A stretch of 64,000 nucleotides of DNA from Roseitranquillus sp963709765 (lineage in GTDB: Bacteria > Pseudomonadota > Alphaproteobacteria > Rhodobacterales > Rhodobacteraceae): the NCBI GenBank assembly GCA_963709765.1, contig CAVPXL010000006.1, forward strand, positions 124,001 through 188,000, in the 5' to 3' direction. The notes below the pieces were generated by a model, which was not told the DNA's origin, made no database searches, and was given only the letters and a program-made list of their open reading frames with translations. Shown here in pieces: positions 36,006 to 45,693 of the stretch (the stretch's first letter is position 1; every line of letters begins with the position of its first letter). The position numbers and the translations under genes were made by a program.

Positions 36006-36068
36006 GCGTATGTACTGTGGATGTACAGGGGGTGCACACGAATATGACAGCCTGCGGAGGGCTCTGAG

Positions 36069-38154
36069 ATGACCGACTGGACCCCCGATCAGCCGATCCT
36101 CGAGATCGACAATCTCTCGATCTCCTTCTTCACCCGCCTGCGCGAAATCCCCGCCGTGATGGACTTTTCCACCAAGGTCATGCCAGGCGAGGCGATGGGT
36201 CTCGTGGGTGAGTCCGGTTGCGGGAAAAGCACGGTAGCGCTTGGGGTTATGCAGGATCTCGGCGTTAACGGTCGGGTTGTCGGCGGCACCATCCGGTTCA
36301 AGGGACGCGACCTCTCGACCATGTCCGGAGCCCGAGTTGCGCCACCTGCGCGGGCGCGAGATCGCCATGATCTACCAGGAGCCGATGGCCTCCCTGAACC
36401 CCGCCATGAAGGTCGGGCGGCAGCTCATGGAGGTCCCCATCATCCACGAGGGGACGAGCCAGAAAGACGCGCGCAAATCAAGCGCTTGAAGTCATCCACG
36501 ACGTCAATCTGCCGGATCCGGAGCGGATCATCGACGCCTATCCCCACCAGCTCTCCGGCGGCCAGCAACAGCGCATCGTCATCGCCATGGCGCTCATGTC
36601 GAAGCCTCGCTGCTTATCCTGGACGAGCCGACCACCGCGCTCGACGTCACGGTCGAGGCCGGAATTGTCGATCTGGTGAAAGGGCTTGGCGAGAAATACG
36701 GCACCTCGATGCTATTCATCAGCCACAATCTGGGCCTGGTGCTCGAGACCTGCGACCGCCTCTGCGTCATGTATTCCGGAGAGGCGGTCGAGACCGGCTC
36801 GATCGCGGACGTCTTCGACAAGATGCGCCATCCTTACACCCAGGCGCTCTTCCGTTCGATCCCGCTCCCCGGCGCCAACAAGTTCGCCCATCCTCTCAAG
36901 GCGATACCCGGAAACTTTCCCCTGCCGCACGAACGTCCGCCCGGGTGCAACTTCGGCCCCCGCTGCGACTATTTCGAGGCCGGTCGCTGCGACGCGCAGG
37001 ACATCCCGATGTTCCCGGTCGAGGGTGACGACCGCCACGGCACGCGCTGTCTTCGCTACAAGGAAATCGACTGGAAGGCCCCGCCCGAGGCCACCATCTC
37101 CACCGGCGCCACCGAGATCGGCGACACCGTCCTGCGCATGGAGAGCGTCAAGAAATACTACGAGGTCGCCGCCAACGCCCTTTTCGGCGGCGGCGACACC
37201 AAGACCGTCAAGGCCAACGAAGACATCAGCTTCGAAGCGCGCGAGAGCGAAACCCTTGCCATCGTTGGGGAATCCGGCTGCGGCAAATCCACCTTCGCCA
37301 AGGTCCTCATGGGTCTCGAGACGGCCACTGACGGCAAGATCCTGCTCGACAACCGCCCGATCGAGGACATCCCGATCGAAAAGCGCGACACCCAGACGAT
37401 CGCCGACGTGCAGATGGTGTTCCAGAACCCTTTCGACACGCTCAACCCGTCGATGACCGTCGGCCGGCAGATCGTGCGCGCGCTGGAAATCTTCAGGATC
37501 GGCAAGTCGGACTCGGTGCGCCGCGACCGGATGTTGCAACTTCTTGATCTCGTTAAACTTCCCCGCGAATTTGCCGACCGGATGCCGCGACAGCTCTCTG
37601 GCGGACAGAAACAGCGGGTCGGCATCGCCCGGGCCTTTGCCGGCGACGCCCGCATCGTCGTGGCCGACGAACCGGTCTCCGCCCTCGACGTCAGCGTGCA
37701 GGCTGCCGTGACCGACCTGCTCATGGAGATCCAGCGCGAGAAGAAGACCACCCTGCTCTTCATCTCCCACGACCTCTCCATCGTGCGCTATCTAGCCGAC
37801 CGCGTCGTGGTCATGTATCTTGGCTACATCGTCGAAACGGGTACGACCGAGCAGATCTTCTCGCCCCCTTATCACCCCTACACCGAGGCGCTTCTCTCGG
37901 CCGTCCCGATCGCCGACACGCGCGTCAAGAAGAAGCGGATCGTGCTGGAAGGCGACGTTCCTTCGGCCATGAACCCGCCATCGGGCTGCCCCTTCCAGAC
38001 CCGCTGCCGCTGGAAAAGCCAGGTTCCCGGCAACAAATGCGAGACCGAAATTCCTCCATACCGCGATCTCGGCGATGGTCACCGCTCGCTCTGCTGGCTG
38101 GATGACGAGAAACTGCAGCAGATGGAACCTGTTATCCAGATTGCTGCCGAATAG
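36069..38154 (+). CDS. Double-cassette peptide ABC transporter ATPase (DppD-DppF fusion type), three frameshifts
   Basis: One polypeptide with two ATP-binding cassettes, energising the permeases upstream. Cassette 1 has Walker A 'GESGCGKST' near residue 45, Q-loop 'IYQEPMASLNPAMKV', signature 'LSGGQQQR' and Walker B 'LLILDEPTTALDV', but lies in three different frames with slips near 36330 (extra base), 36478 (extra T) and 36605 (missing base). From there to the stop the frame is intact: an oligopeptide-transporter C-terminal region ('PPGCNFGPRCDYFEAGRC'), then cassette 2 with 'GESGCGKST', 'LSGGQKQR', 'VVADEPVSALDV' and a second Cys-rich tail. Corrected length is about 694 aa. Confidence 0.87.
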
Positions 38155-38207
38155 CGGAACGATCGCGCGCGCGGGTGGTTGGCTTCTCAACCAAACGAGA
38201 GGCCCCC

Positions 38208-39053
38208 ATGTCGCAAAACGATCTTTCCTGGACCTTGCCGGTCATGCGCGCCGGTTACGCGGGGCGCGGCCTCGTCTATCTCGTGGTCGCGGGCTTCTCG
38301 CTCTACGCCGTGTGGCGCGGCGGCCAGGCGCAGGGTACGTCGTCGGCGCTGTCTCAGCTCGAAACCACCACCTGGGGCGGCATAATCCTCTTTCTGATCT
38401 TTCTCGGCATGTTCGCCTACGCGATCTGGCGCTTCATCAACTCCGCCTACGACCTGGAGGATTACGGCTCCGATGGAGAGGGCGCGATCGCCCGGGCCGG
38501 CATGATCACGACGGGACTGGTACACGGCGCCATCGGCGTCCTGGCCTTTACCCTCCTTTTCAGCGAACGCAGCGGCGGTGGTTCCAGCATAGCGGAGGCG
38601 GTCGGAACCGTCATGAGCTGGCCCGGCGGGCGCTGGATCGTCGGCATCGCCGGCCTGATCGTAATCGGGTCGGGCATCTACTACCTGCACAAGGGCTGGG
38701 CCGAGAAATACCGCAAGCATTTGCGTGCCAACGAGTTTACCGCGAACTGGAACTGGATGCTGAAAGCCGGCGTGATGGCGCAAGGTGTGATCGTGGGCGT
38801 CGTCGGCTTGATGTTCGTCTACGCGGCGTTGCGCGCCGATCCGCAGCAGGCGGGCGGTGTGGGCAAGGCATTCTCGTGGCTGTCGCAGCAGGTCTACGGC
38901 CAGGTACTGGTCACCGCGCTCTGCATCGGTCTGTTGGGCTTTTCGATCTTCTGTTTCGTCAACGCCGCGTACCGGATCATCCCGAAAGTGGCAGGCGACG
39001 ACATCGAGACGCTCGCCGACCGGCTGAAAACGAAGGCGCGTCAGATGGGCTAG
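38208..39053 (+). CDS. DUF1206 integral membrane protein
   Basis: A 281-aa protein with six membrane helices arranged as three repeats of a two-helix unit. The repeats start 'MRAGYAGRGLVYLVVAGF', 'ARAGMITTGLVHGAIGV' and 'LKAGVMAQGVIVGVVGL', the DUF1206 pattern of a small/aromatic motif before each first helix. Function is unknown in the family. Start at 38208 has GAGAGG upstream; an earlier in-frame ATG at 38175 lacks one. It follows the ABC operon by 53 bp on the same strand and may share its transcript. Its stop overlaps the convergent transglycosylase gene by 4 bp. Confidence 0.8.
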   Translation: MSQNDLSWTLPVMRAGYAGRGLVYLVVAGFSLYAVWRGGQAQGTSSALSQLETTTWGGIILFLIFLGMFAYAIWRFINSAYDLEDYGSDGEGAIARAGMITTGLVHGAIGVLAFTLLFSERSGGGSSIAEAVGTVMSWPGGRWIVGIAGLIVIGSGIYYLHKGWAEKYRKHLRANEFTANWNWMLKAGVMAQGVIVGVVGLMFVYAALRADPQQAGGVGKAFSWLSQQVYGQVLVTALCIGLLGFSIFCFVNAAYRIIPKVAGDDIETLADRLKTKARQMG

Positions 39054-39631
39054 CTGCCCCAGATCCGGCGCACATAGCTCTGGGTCTCGCGATAAGGCGG
39101 CACCCCCTTGTGCCGGACGACCGCCTCGGGTCCGGCATTGTAGGCCGCAAGAGCCAGCCGCCAGCTCCGGAACCGCTCGTACTGACGCCGCAGATACCGC
39201 GCTCCGCCCTCCAGGTTCTGCGCCGGATCGTGGGGATTGACGGCCAGCCGCGCGGCCGTCGCCGGCATGAGCTGTGCCAGCCCGATCGCCCCCTTGTGGG
39301 ATCGCGCACGCGGGTTCCATCCGCTTTCCTGCTGCACGAGCCGCAGGAAGAGCCCTTCCGGAACCGCATGCCGCCGCGCAGCACCCCGGGCGAGTTCGAG
39401 AAACTCGCCCCTGTAGCGGCCGTCATACGCCAGCGCCCCGGCCCCCGGCACCTCCGGCACCTTGGGCTGAAGCCGCACCGAATTGGAATATTGCACCGAA
39501 GCGCGCCGATCGAGGATGGATGTCTGGCTGGCGAAAAGATTGGCCCTGTTCTTTGACGAAAGGGCGCCGTCGGCCGCAGCAACGCCTGCGGACAGGACCA
39601 ATGCAGCAGAGAGCGCGCAGAACCGAATCAA
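39050..39631 (-). CDS. Secreted lytic transglycosylase (SLT domain)
   Basis: A 193-aa periplasmic peptidoglycan-cleaving enzyme. An N-terminal signal peptide spans residues 1-20 ('ALVLSAGVAAADG'). The SLT domain from about 75 has the catalytic Glu E102 in 'VQQESGWNPRARS' and the family triad 'GAIGLAQLMPATAA' and 'LALAAYNAGPEAV'. Frame open to 39982, but that runs into ssb. The TTG at 39631 has GGGGGGAC upstream and gives a proper signal peptide. Divergent from ssb across 130 bp. Confidence 0.85.
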   Translation of the reverse strand: MIRFCALSAALVLSAGVAAADGALSSKNRANLFASQTSILDRRASVQYSNSVRLQPKVPEVPGAGALAYDGRYRGEFLELARGAARRHAVPEGLFLRLVQQESGWNPRARSHKGAIGLAQLMPATAARLAVNPHDPAQNLEGGARYLRRQYERFRSWRLALAAYNAGPEAVVRHKGVPPYRETQSYVRRIWGS

Positions 39632-39761
39632 ACCGTCCCCCCGGTCTTGTTTTCCCGAGGATAGCCGCGCGGCTCGCAACCGGTCCAGCCCTCGCGCCTT
39701 TTCATCCCGCGACGCATGTCCTACCAGAACGGCAACGATCTTTGACCGCAGGAGGCCCCGT

Positions 39762-40256
39762 ATGGCGGGTTCAGTGAACAAGGTAATCCTCGTCGGCAAT
39801 CTGGGACGTGATCCCGAAGTGCGGACCTTCCAGAATGGCGGCAAGGTGTGCAATCTGCGCATCGCGACGTCCGAGAACTGGAAAGATCGCAACACCGGAG
39901 AGCGGCGGGAAAAGACGGAATGGCACTCGGTCGCGATCTTCTCCGAGCCGCTGGCGCGGATCGCGGAGCAGTATCTGCGCAAGGGGTCGAAGGTCTACCT
40001 CGAAGGTCAGCTCGAAACGCGCAAGTGGCAGGACCAGTCCGGTCAGGACCGCTATTCGACCGAAGTCGTGCTGCGCCCCTACAAGGGTGAACTTACGCTC
40101 CTCGACGGGCGCGGCGAAGGCGGCGGCGGTGGGGGCGGCGGTTACGACGATCGGTCCAGCGGCGGCTACGGCGGCTCGTCAGGCGGATCCGGCGGAGCGA
40201 GTGGCGGCGGCGGCGGGCACGGCTACGACGATCTCGACGACGAGATCCCGTTCTAG
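39762..40256 (+). CDS. ssb: Single-stranded DNA-binding protein
   Basis: A 164-aa SSB. OB fold in residues 1-110 ('SVNKVILVGNLGRDPEVRTF', 'TEWHSVAIFSEPLARIAEQYL', 'VYLEGQLETRKWQDQSGQDRYSTEVV'). A glycine/serine-rich flexible linker follows from about 117 to 152, and the C-terminal acidic tip DDEIPF recruits replication and repair partners. Start at 39762 has GCAGGAGG. No LexA-like site recognised upstream. Confidence 0.96.
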   Translation: MAGSVNKVILVGNLGRDPEVRTFQNGGKVCNLRIATSENWKDRNTGERREKTEWHSVAIFSEPLARIAEQYLRKGSKVYLEGQLETRKWQDQSGQDRYSTEVVLRPYKGELTLLDGRGEGGGGGGGGYDDRSSGGYGGSSGGSGGASGGGGGHGYDDLDDEIPF

Positions 40257-40376
40257 CGTACTTCGCGTCTGGCGAGAGGCGGATGACTTGCTCTCCCGCC
40301 TGTCGTATCGTCACGAGGTCGAGCCGCCGGAATAAGGTTGCCGACGGATCAGGCAGGTAATCAAGGGAATCCCTCC

Positions 40377-40937
40377 ATGACGGGCATCAGCCGACGCAGC
40401 TTGGTAACAGGATCGGTGGCGCTGGCGGCGCTCGCGGCCTGCAACAACGGGCTTGGAAGCCGGGGCGGGCAGTCGATCGACGCGCGCGTCGACCGTACGC
40501 TCACCTTTCTTTACGACACCTATCCGGGCACGCGGACACTGGGCCAGAATGCGGTGGGCATTCTGGTGATGCCGCTGGTCACCGAGGCAGGGTTCCTCAC
40601 GGTCGGTGGGTCGTACGGACGCGGCGCCCTGCGCGTGGGCGGAGTCAGCGTCGACTATTATTCGGCCGCGCAGGCCACCCTCGGCCCGCAACTCGGGGCG
40701 CAGCAATTCGCACATGCGCTGTTCTTCATGACCGAGGACGCGTTCCGCGATTTCCGGACGTCTCCGGGCTGGGCCGCCGGCGCCGAAGTCGAATACGCAG
40801 TCAACGACCGGGGCGGGAACATCGCCGCCGAGACCACCACCAGCCTTTCGCCTGTCATCGCCGTGGTCTTCGGCCAGGCGGGGCTTCTGGCGGGCGCCAC
40901 CATCGAGGGCACGAAGTACAGCCGCATCATCCCATGA
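40377..40937 (+). CDS. SYLF/YSC84-domain lipoprotein with Tat-like signal
   Basis: A 186-aa protein. Residues 1-25 form a signal with twin arginines ('SRRSLVTGSVALAALAAC') ending in a lipobox LAAC, so it is predicted to be exported and lipidated. The body carries the SYLF/YSC84 lipid-binding pattern ('GILVMPLVTEAGFLTVGGSYGRGALRVGG', 'SVDYYSAAQATLGPQLGAQQ'). Bacterial members are of unknown role, probably membrane-lipid associated. Start at 40377; the open frame begins 13 codons earlier. A rho-independent terminator follows at once. Confidence 0.78.
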   Translation: MTGISRRSLVTGSVALAALAACNNGLGSRGGQSIDARVDRTLTFLYDTYPGTRTLGQNAVGILVMPLVTEAGFLTVGGSYGRGALRVGGVSVDYYSAAQATLGPQLGAQQFAHALFFMTEDAFRDFRTSPGWAAGAEVEYAVNDRGGNIAAETTTSLSPVIAVVFGQAGLLAGATIEGTKYSRIIP

Positions 40938-40943
40938 CAAGTG

Positions 40944-40977
40944 AGCGCCGCTCATTTGGATGTGAGCGGCGCTTTTA
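40944..40977 (+). terminator. Rho-independent terminator
   Basis: An 11-bp perfect stem AGCGCCGCTCA / TGAGCGGCGCT with an 8-base loop is followed by TTTATT. It ends the SYLF lipoprotein transcript and sits just before the convergent dehydrogenase stop. Confidence 0.9.
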
Positions 40978-40983
40978 TTCATG

Positions 40984-41847
40984 TCATTTCAATCTCTTGA
41001 TCAAGGACGACGTATCCCAGCGGTTGCCGCCCATTGTCTGCACGTCCTTGTAGAACTGGTCCACCAGAGCCGTGACCGGGAGGGGCGCACCGATCTCGTC
41101 GGCCGTGCGCAGACAGATCCCGAGGTCCTTTCGCATCCAATCCACCGCAAATCCATGATCGAACTCGTCAGCGAGCATGGTTTCGTGCCGGTTCTGCATC
41201 TGCCACGAACCTGCGGCGCCCTGGCTGATCACCTCCACGACGGCCCGTCCATCGAGACCGGCCTTCTGGGCGAAGGCGAGCGCTTCGGACAGACCCTGGA
41301 CCAGGCCCGCGATGCAGATCTGGTTGACCATCTTGGTCATCTGACCCGCCCCGCTCTCGCCCAGGCGCCGGCAGATCTTGGCGTACACGTTGATGACCGG
41401 CTCGGCCTGCGCGTAGTGCGCTTCGCTGCCGCCGCACATGATCGACAGCTGACCGTTCTCGGCCCCTGCCTGCCCCCCCGAAACCGGCGCATCCACGAAC
41501 CCGATCCCGAGCGCGTTCGCCTCGGCCGCCATCTCGCGTGTCACGGCCGCCGAGACAGTGGTATGATCGACGAACACGCTCCCCGAGGCCATTCCGCTCA
41601 GGGCCCCCGTCTCGCCGAGGCAGATCTCGCGCAGATCATCGTCGTTCCCGACGCACGCCAGGACCAGCTCGGCCCCGTCGGCAGCCTCGGCAGGCGTCGC
41701 GGCCGCGCGCCCTCCATTTTCTTTGACCCAGGCCTCGGCCTTGGCACCCGTGCGATTGTAGACACTCACCTCGTGTCCGGCCGATGCGAGGTGCCCGGCC
41801 ATCGGAAACCCCATCACGCCGAGCCCCAAGAATGCCACCTTTGCCAT
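40984..41847 (-). CDS. NAD(P)-dependent beta-hydroxyacid dehydrogenase (3-hydroxyisobutyrate dehydrogenase family)
   Basis: A 287-aa oxidoreductase. The N-terminal Rossmann motif 'VAFLGLGVMGFPMAGHL' (residues 4-20) is followed by the substrate-binding 'FVDAPVSGGQAGAENGQLSIMCGG' and the catalytic lysine region 'GAGQMTKMVNQICIAG'. These match 3-hydroxyisobutyrate dehydrogenase and tartronate-semialdehyde reductase relatives, and which acid it uses cannot be decided here. Start at 41847 has GGAAGGGA upstream; the longer frame to 41976 would overlap the acylase gene. Confidence 0.85.
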   Translation of the reverse strand: MAKVAFLGLGVMGFPMAGHLASAGHEVSVYNRTGAKAEAWVKENGGRAAATPAEAADGAELVLACVGNDDDLREICLGETGALSGMASGSVFVDHTTVSAAVTREMAAEANALGIGFVDAPVSGGQAGAENGQLSIMCGGSEAHYAQAEPVINVYAKICRRLGESGAGQMTKMVNQICIAGLVQGLSEALAFAQKAGLDGRAVVEVISQGAAGSWQMQNRHETMLADEFDHGFAVDWMRKDLGICLRTADEIGAPLPVTALVDQFYKDVQTMGGNRWDTSSLIKRLK

Positions 41848-41920
41848 CACTGTCCCCTTCCATCGTTCCAGTCTATCACCGTAACTAACGGCCCGTGAAA
41901 CTGGGTCAACGAAGGTTGCC

Positions 41921-44383
41921 ATGGCTCTCGTCTTTCGCTGGCTGATCCGCCTGTTCGTCGGCCTTGCCGCGCTCACGCTCGCCGTTCTGGCGTTCGCCTA
42001 CTGGTTTTCGGCCCGGTCGCTGCCGGATTACGACGCGAGCTTCCGGATGCCCGGGATCGAGGCACCGGTCGAGATCGTGCGCGACAATGCGAGCGTCCCG
42101 CACATCCTTGCCGGAACCGAAGCCGACGCCTTCTTCGCCCTGGGATTCGTCCATGCGCAGGACCGGCTCTGGCAGATGACGATGCTTCGTCGCACGGTCC
42201 AGGGGCGGCTGTCTGAACTCTTTGGCGAGCGCACACTGCAGATCGACACGCTGTTGAGGCGGCTCGACCTCTACACGGCCGCGCGGCAATCGGTCGAGGC
42301 GCTCGACCCGGATTCGCGCGCGATGCTCGATGCCTATGCGGCCGGCGTGAATGCCTGGATAAACGAGGTCAACAAGGGCGCCCGCGGACGTGGCGCGCCC
42401 GAGTTCTTCCTTTTCTCCAACGCTCTCGCGCCATGGCAACCCACCGATTCGGTGGCGATCATCAAGCTGATGGCCCTGCAGCTTTCCTCGCATCTGAGCA
42501 GCGAGGTCCTGCGCGCCCGCCTTTCGCTTGTCGTGGGCGAGGATCGTCTGCGCGACCTGATGCCCGACGACCCGGCCCGGGGCATCGCCGCCTTGCCCGA
42601 ATTCTCCGCCCTGTTTCCGAACGCATCACGCTACGCCGCCGCGCAACCGTCCGTGTCCGATCCCTTGAACCCGGTACAACCGCGCGATCTTGCGGGCGCG
42701 TCCAACGCCTGGGCAGCAGGTCCGAGCCGGTCGGCGACCGGTAGCACATTGATGGCGAACGATCCGCATCTTGGCTTCTCGGCGCCGTCAATATGGTATC
42801 TCGCGCGGCTCGATCTTCCCACGGGCGGAGTGATCGGCGGCACGATCCCGGGCGTGCCCGTAGTCCTCGTGGGGCGCAACGCCAATCTCGGGTGGGGTTT
42901 GACGTCGTCCTACATGGACGACCTCGACGTCTACATCGAGCGTCTGAACCCCGAAAACCCCGAGGAGGCGCTTACACCAGATGGCTGGAAGCCGCTGCGG
43001 ACCCGCACCTCGATCATAGAGGTGAAGGGCCAGCCTCCGGTGACGCTCAAGCTGCGCTGGTCGCAAAACGGTCCGATCCTGACAGGCCGCGACTTCGACC
43101 TCGGCGCGATCACGCCGCCCGGTCACGTGGCCTCCATCGCCTGGACGGCGCTGTCTCCGCACGACACCACCGTTCAGGCCGGTCTGCGGCTGATGAAGGC
43201 CCAAAACGTCGCCGAGGCGCTGGACGTGTCGCGCGACTTCATCGCCCCGTCGCAGAACCTCACACTGGTCGATCACAGCAGCATTGCGCTCAAGACCGTC
43301 GGCGCCATGCCGCGCCGCGCCGCCCGCCATCAGACACAAGGGCGGATGCCCTCGCAGGGCTGGCTTCCGGAGAACCGATGGCAAGGCGCCATGGCCTACG
43401 CGGCCAATCCGGAATTCGTGGATCCCGAGGGCGGTATTCTGGGCAACACGAACAACAAGATGGTCGATCGCCCCTTTCCACTCCACGTGAGCTTCGACTG
43501 GGGAGACACCCAGCGCATCCAGCGCTGGCGCCGGCTGATGCAGAACCGCGCGGTCCACACGCGGGAAAGCTTCATCGAGGCCCAGCTCGACACGGTTTCA
43601 TTCACGGCTCGGTCGCTGCTTCCGCTGATCGGTGCGGACCTGTGGTACACCTCCGGGGCTGCTGCGGAGGGAACGGTCGAGAGGCGCCGCAAGCAGGCGC
43701 TCGATCTGCTCGCGGAATGGAACGGGGAGATGAGCGAGCATCGCCCCGAGCCGCTGATCTACGCGGCATGGCTCCGCGCATTGCAGGACCGCCTGATCCG
43801 TGACGAACTGGGCCCGCTGGCGGACGAGTTCTCCCATGTCGAGCCGGTATTCATCGAACGCGTATTCCGCGACGTGGACGGTGCAGGTGTCTGGTGCGAC
43901 GTTGTCCAGTCATCGGCAAGCGAGACCTGCAGCGAGATTGCGCGCGCGGCACTCGACGAGGCCCTGCTCTGGATCGACGAGACATATGGCGGCACGCTCG
44001 ACACGCTGCGGTGGGGGGATGCGCACGAAGCGACCCACGATCATCCGGTCCTCGGAGAGATCCCGATTCTCCGCTGGTTCGTGAACATCCGGCAGTCGAC
44101 CTCCGGCGGCGACAACACGCTCCTGCGCGGGCGCACTTCCGGCGACCCGGAGGCCCCGTTCCTGAACGTCCATGGCGCAGGGTATCGCGGTGTCTATGAT
44201 TTTGCAGACCCCAACTCGTCGGTCTTCATCATCTCGACCGGACAATCGGGCCACCCCTTGTCACGACACTACGACGATCTGGGCGAGCTTTGGCGGGTGG
44301 GTGAATACATCCCGATGTCGCTCGATCCGGATCTCGCCCGCGCCGGAGCAGTCGGAACGACACGTCTCATTCCAAGGGAATGA
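41921..44383 (+). CDS. Penicillin acylase-family N-terminal-nucleophile amidase
   Basis: An 820-aa Ntn hydrolase precursor. An N-terminal membrane anchor or uncleaved signal (residues 8-28) precedes the alpha chain ('FALGFVHAQDRLWQMTMLRR'). The predicted autocleavage site is G259-A260-|S261-N-A-W, where S261 becomes the catalytic N-terminal nucleophile of the beta chain. The beta chain holds 'NDPHLGFSAPSIWYLARL' and 'WGLTSSYMDDLDVYIE'. Family members cleave penicillins or acyl-homoserine lactones, so a quorum-quenching or cell-wall/amide role is possible but unproven. Divergent from the dehydrogenase across 73 bp. Confidence 0.88.
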   Translation: MALVFRWLIRLFVGLAALTLAVLAFAYWFSARSLPDYDASFRMPGIEAPVEIVRDNASVPHILAGTEADAFFALGFVHAQDRLWQMTMLRRTVQGRLSELFGERTLQIDTLLRRLDLYTAARQSVEALDPDSRAMLDAYAAGVNAWINEVNKGARGRGAPEFFLFSNALAPWQPTDSVAIIKLMALQLSSHLSSEVLRARLSLVVGEDRLRDLMPDDPARGIAALPEFSALFPNASRYAAAQPSVSDPLNPVQPRDLAGASNAWAAGPSRSATGSTLMANDPHLGFSAPSIWYLARLDLPTGGVIGGTIPGVPVVLVGRNANLGWGLTSSYMDDLDVYIERLNPENPEEALTPDGWKPLRTRTSIIEVKGQPPVTLKLRWSQNGPILTGRDFDLGAITPPGHVASIAWTALSPHDTTVQAGLRLMKAQNVAEALDVSRDFIAPSQNLTLVDHSSIALKTVGAMPRRAARHQTQGRMPSQGWLPENRWQGAMAYAANPEFVDPEGGILGNTNNKMVDRPFPLHVSFDWGDTQRIQRWRRLMQNRAVHTRESFIEAQLDTVSFTARSLLPLIGADLWYTSGAAAEGTVERRRKQALDLLAEWNGEMSEHRPEPLIYAAWLRALQDRLIRDELGPLADEFSHVEPVFIERVFRDVDGAGVWCDVVQSSASETCSEIARAALDEALLWIDETYGGTLDTLRWGDAHEATHDHPVLGEIPILRWFVNIRQSTSGGDNTLLRGRTSGDPEAPFLNVHGAGYRGVYDFADPNSSVFIISTGQSGHPLSRHYDDLGELWRVGEYIPMSLDPDLARAGAVGTTRLIPRE

Positions 44384-44416
44384 CAGCCTGTTACAGGCAG
44401 GAGCTCCGTAACCGCA

Positions 44417-45691
44417 TCAGGAAATGCCGCGCCATTCGCTGGCCTGGCGCTCGGTCCAGTTCACGAACATGCGGAACCCGTCCTCGGTCTTCTCTTCGGA
44501 CGTCACGACCCCTTGCGCGTGCAACCAGGCCCGACGGCGACCCTCGCTGAACGGCAGGTCGACCGTGGCCTCGCTGCGTTCCTCGTCGAGTGCCACGGTG
44601 ACCGTCCGCATCAGTCCCTCAAGCCCCTCGCCGGTCAGCGCGGAGAGGATCTCCACGCCATCCAGACGCTCCGCTTTCGCGGCCAGCGCTTCTCTGTCTT
44701 CAGGCGCGACAAGGTCGATCTTGTTCCAGACCTCGATCAGCGGCGTGGCCGCGGCGACGCCCAGATCTGCAAGAATCGCGGTGACGTCCTGCTTCTGCTC
44801 CTCGGTGTCGGGATGCGATATGTCACGCACATGCACGATGAGGTCGGCTGCGGTCACCTCTTCCAGGGTGGCACGAAACGCGGCGACCAGTTGGGTGGGC
44901 AGATCAGAGATGAACCCCACAGTGTCCGACAGGATCACCTGCTTTCCGGACGTCAGCCCGACGGCGCGCATCGTCGGATCGAGAGTGGCGAAGAGCATGT
45001 CCTTGGCCAGAACCTCGGCCCCGGTCAGCCGATTGAAAAGCGTCGATTTACCGGCATTGGTATAGCCGACGAGCGCGACGATCGGGTACGGCACCTTGGC
45101 GCGCGCAGCCCGGTGCAGCTCGCGGGTCCTGACCACCTTCGCCAGCTGCCGGCGCAGTCGGACGACCGCCTCGTCGATGGCGCGGCGGTCGGCCTCGATC
45201 TGGGTCTCGCCAGGGCCGCCGACGAAGCCCAGTCCTCCCCTTTGCCGCTCCAGGTGCGTCCAGGCGCGCACCAGGCGCGTCCGCTGATAGCTGAGCGCCG
45301 CCATCTCGACCTGCAGGCCGCCTTCCCGGGTTCGGGCGCGATCGGAGAAGATCTCGAGGATCAATCCGGTCCGGTCGAGGATCTTGACCTTCCACAGCCG
45401 TTCCAGATTGCGTTGCTGAACAGGTGTGACGGGCCCGTCGATGAGCACGAGTTCCACCTCATGCGCCTCGAGGCGTTCGGCCAGTTCGTCGGCCTTGCCC
45501 GACCCGAAGAGATAGCCGGGGCGCGGTTTCGCCAGCGTCACGATCTCCGCGCCCGCGACCTCCAGCCCCGGCAGCGCCCGCGCCAGCGACACGGCCTCCT
45601 CAAGCGCCTCGGGTGCGGACCGGCGGTCACGATCGGACTGAAGATCGGGGTGGAGGACCCAGGCGCGCGTCGGCCTGTCCTCGTGCTCCAC
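44417..45691 (-). CDS. hflX: Ribosome-associated GTPase HflX
   Basis: A 424-aa GTPase that rescues or splits stalled ribosomes under stress. The N-terminal HflX domain contains 'PRPGYLFGSGKADEL' and 'LKILDRTGLILEIF'-like sequence. The linker has the signature 'GFVGGPGETQIEADRR'. The G domain has G1 'GYTNAGKS' (209-216), G3 'DTVGFISDLP' and G4 'NKID'. GTG start immediately after the hfq stop. Last gene of the dusB-to-hflX run; the hfq-hflX order is conserved widely. Confidence 0.95.
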   Translation of the reverse strand: MEHEDRPTRAWVLHPDLQSDRDRRSAPEALEEAVSLARALPGLEVAGAEIVTLAKPRPGYLFGSGKADELAERLEAHEVELVLIDGPVTPVQQRNLERLWKVKILDRTGLILEIFSDRARTREGGLQVEMAALSYQRTRLVRAWTHLERQRGGLGFVGGPGETQIEADRRAIDEAVVRLRRQLAKVVRTRELHRAARAKVPYPIVALVGYTNAGKSTLFNRLTGAEVLAKDMLFATLDPTMRAVGLTSGKQVILSDTVGFISDLPTQLVAAFRATLEEVTAADLIVHVRDISHPDTEEQKQDVTAILADLGVAAATPLIEVWNKIDLVAPEDREALAAKAERLDGVEILSALTGEGLEGLMRTVTVALDEERSEATVDLPFSEGRRRAWLHAQGVVTSEEKTEDGFRMFVNWTERQASEWRGIS

Positions 45692-45693
45692 GC

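Noticed and set aside
33680..36037. 785-codon open frame on the minus strand opposite the permease genes
   Set aside because: Composition is low-complexity (Asp/Glu/Arg/His rich), no family motif is visible, and the plus strand encodes clear permeases. Typical antisense frame of high-GC DNA.
44386..44402. Short palindrome GCCTGTTACAGGC between the acylase gene and hflX as a terminator
   Set aside because: Stem too short with almost no loop, and there is no T-run on either strand.
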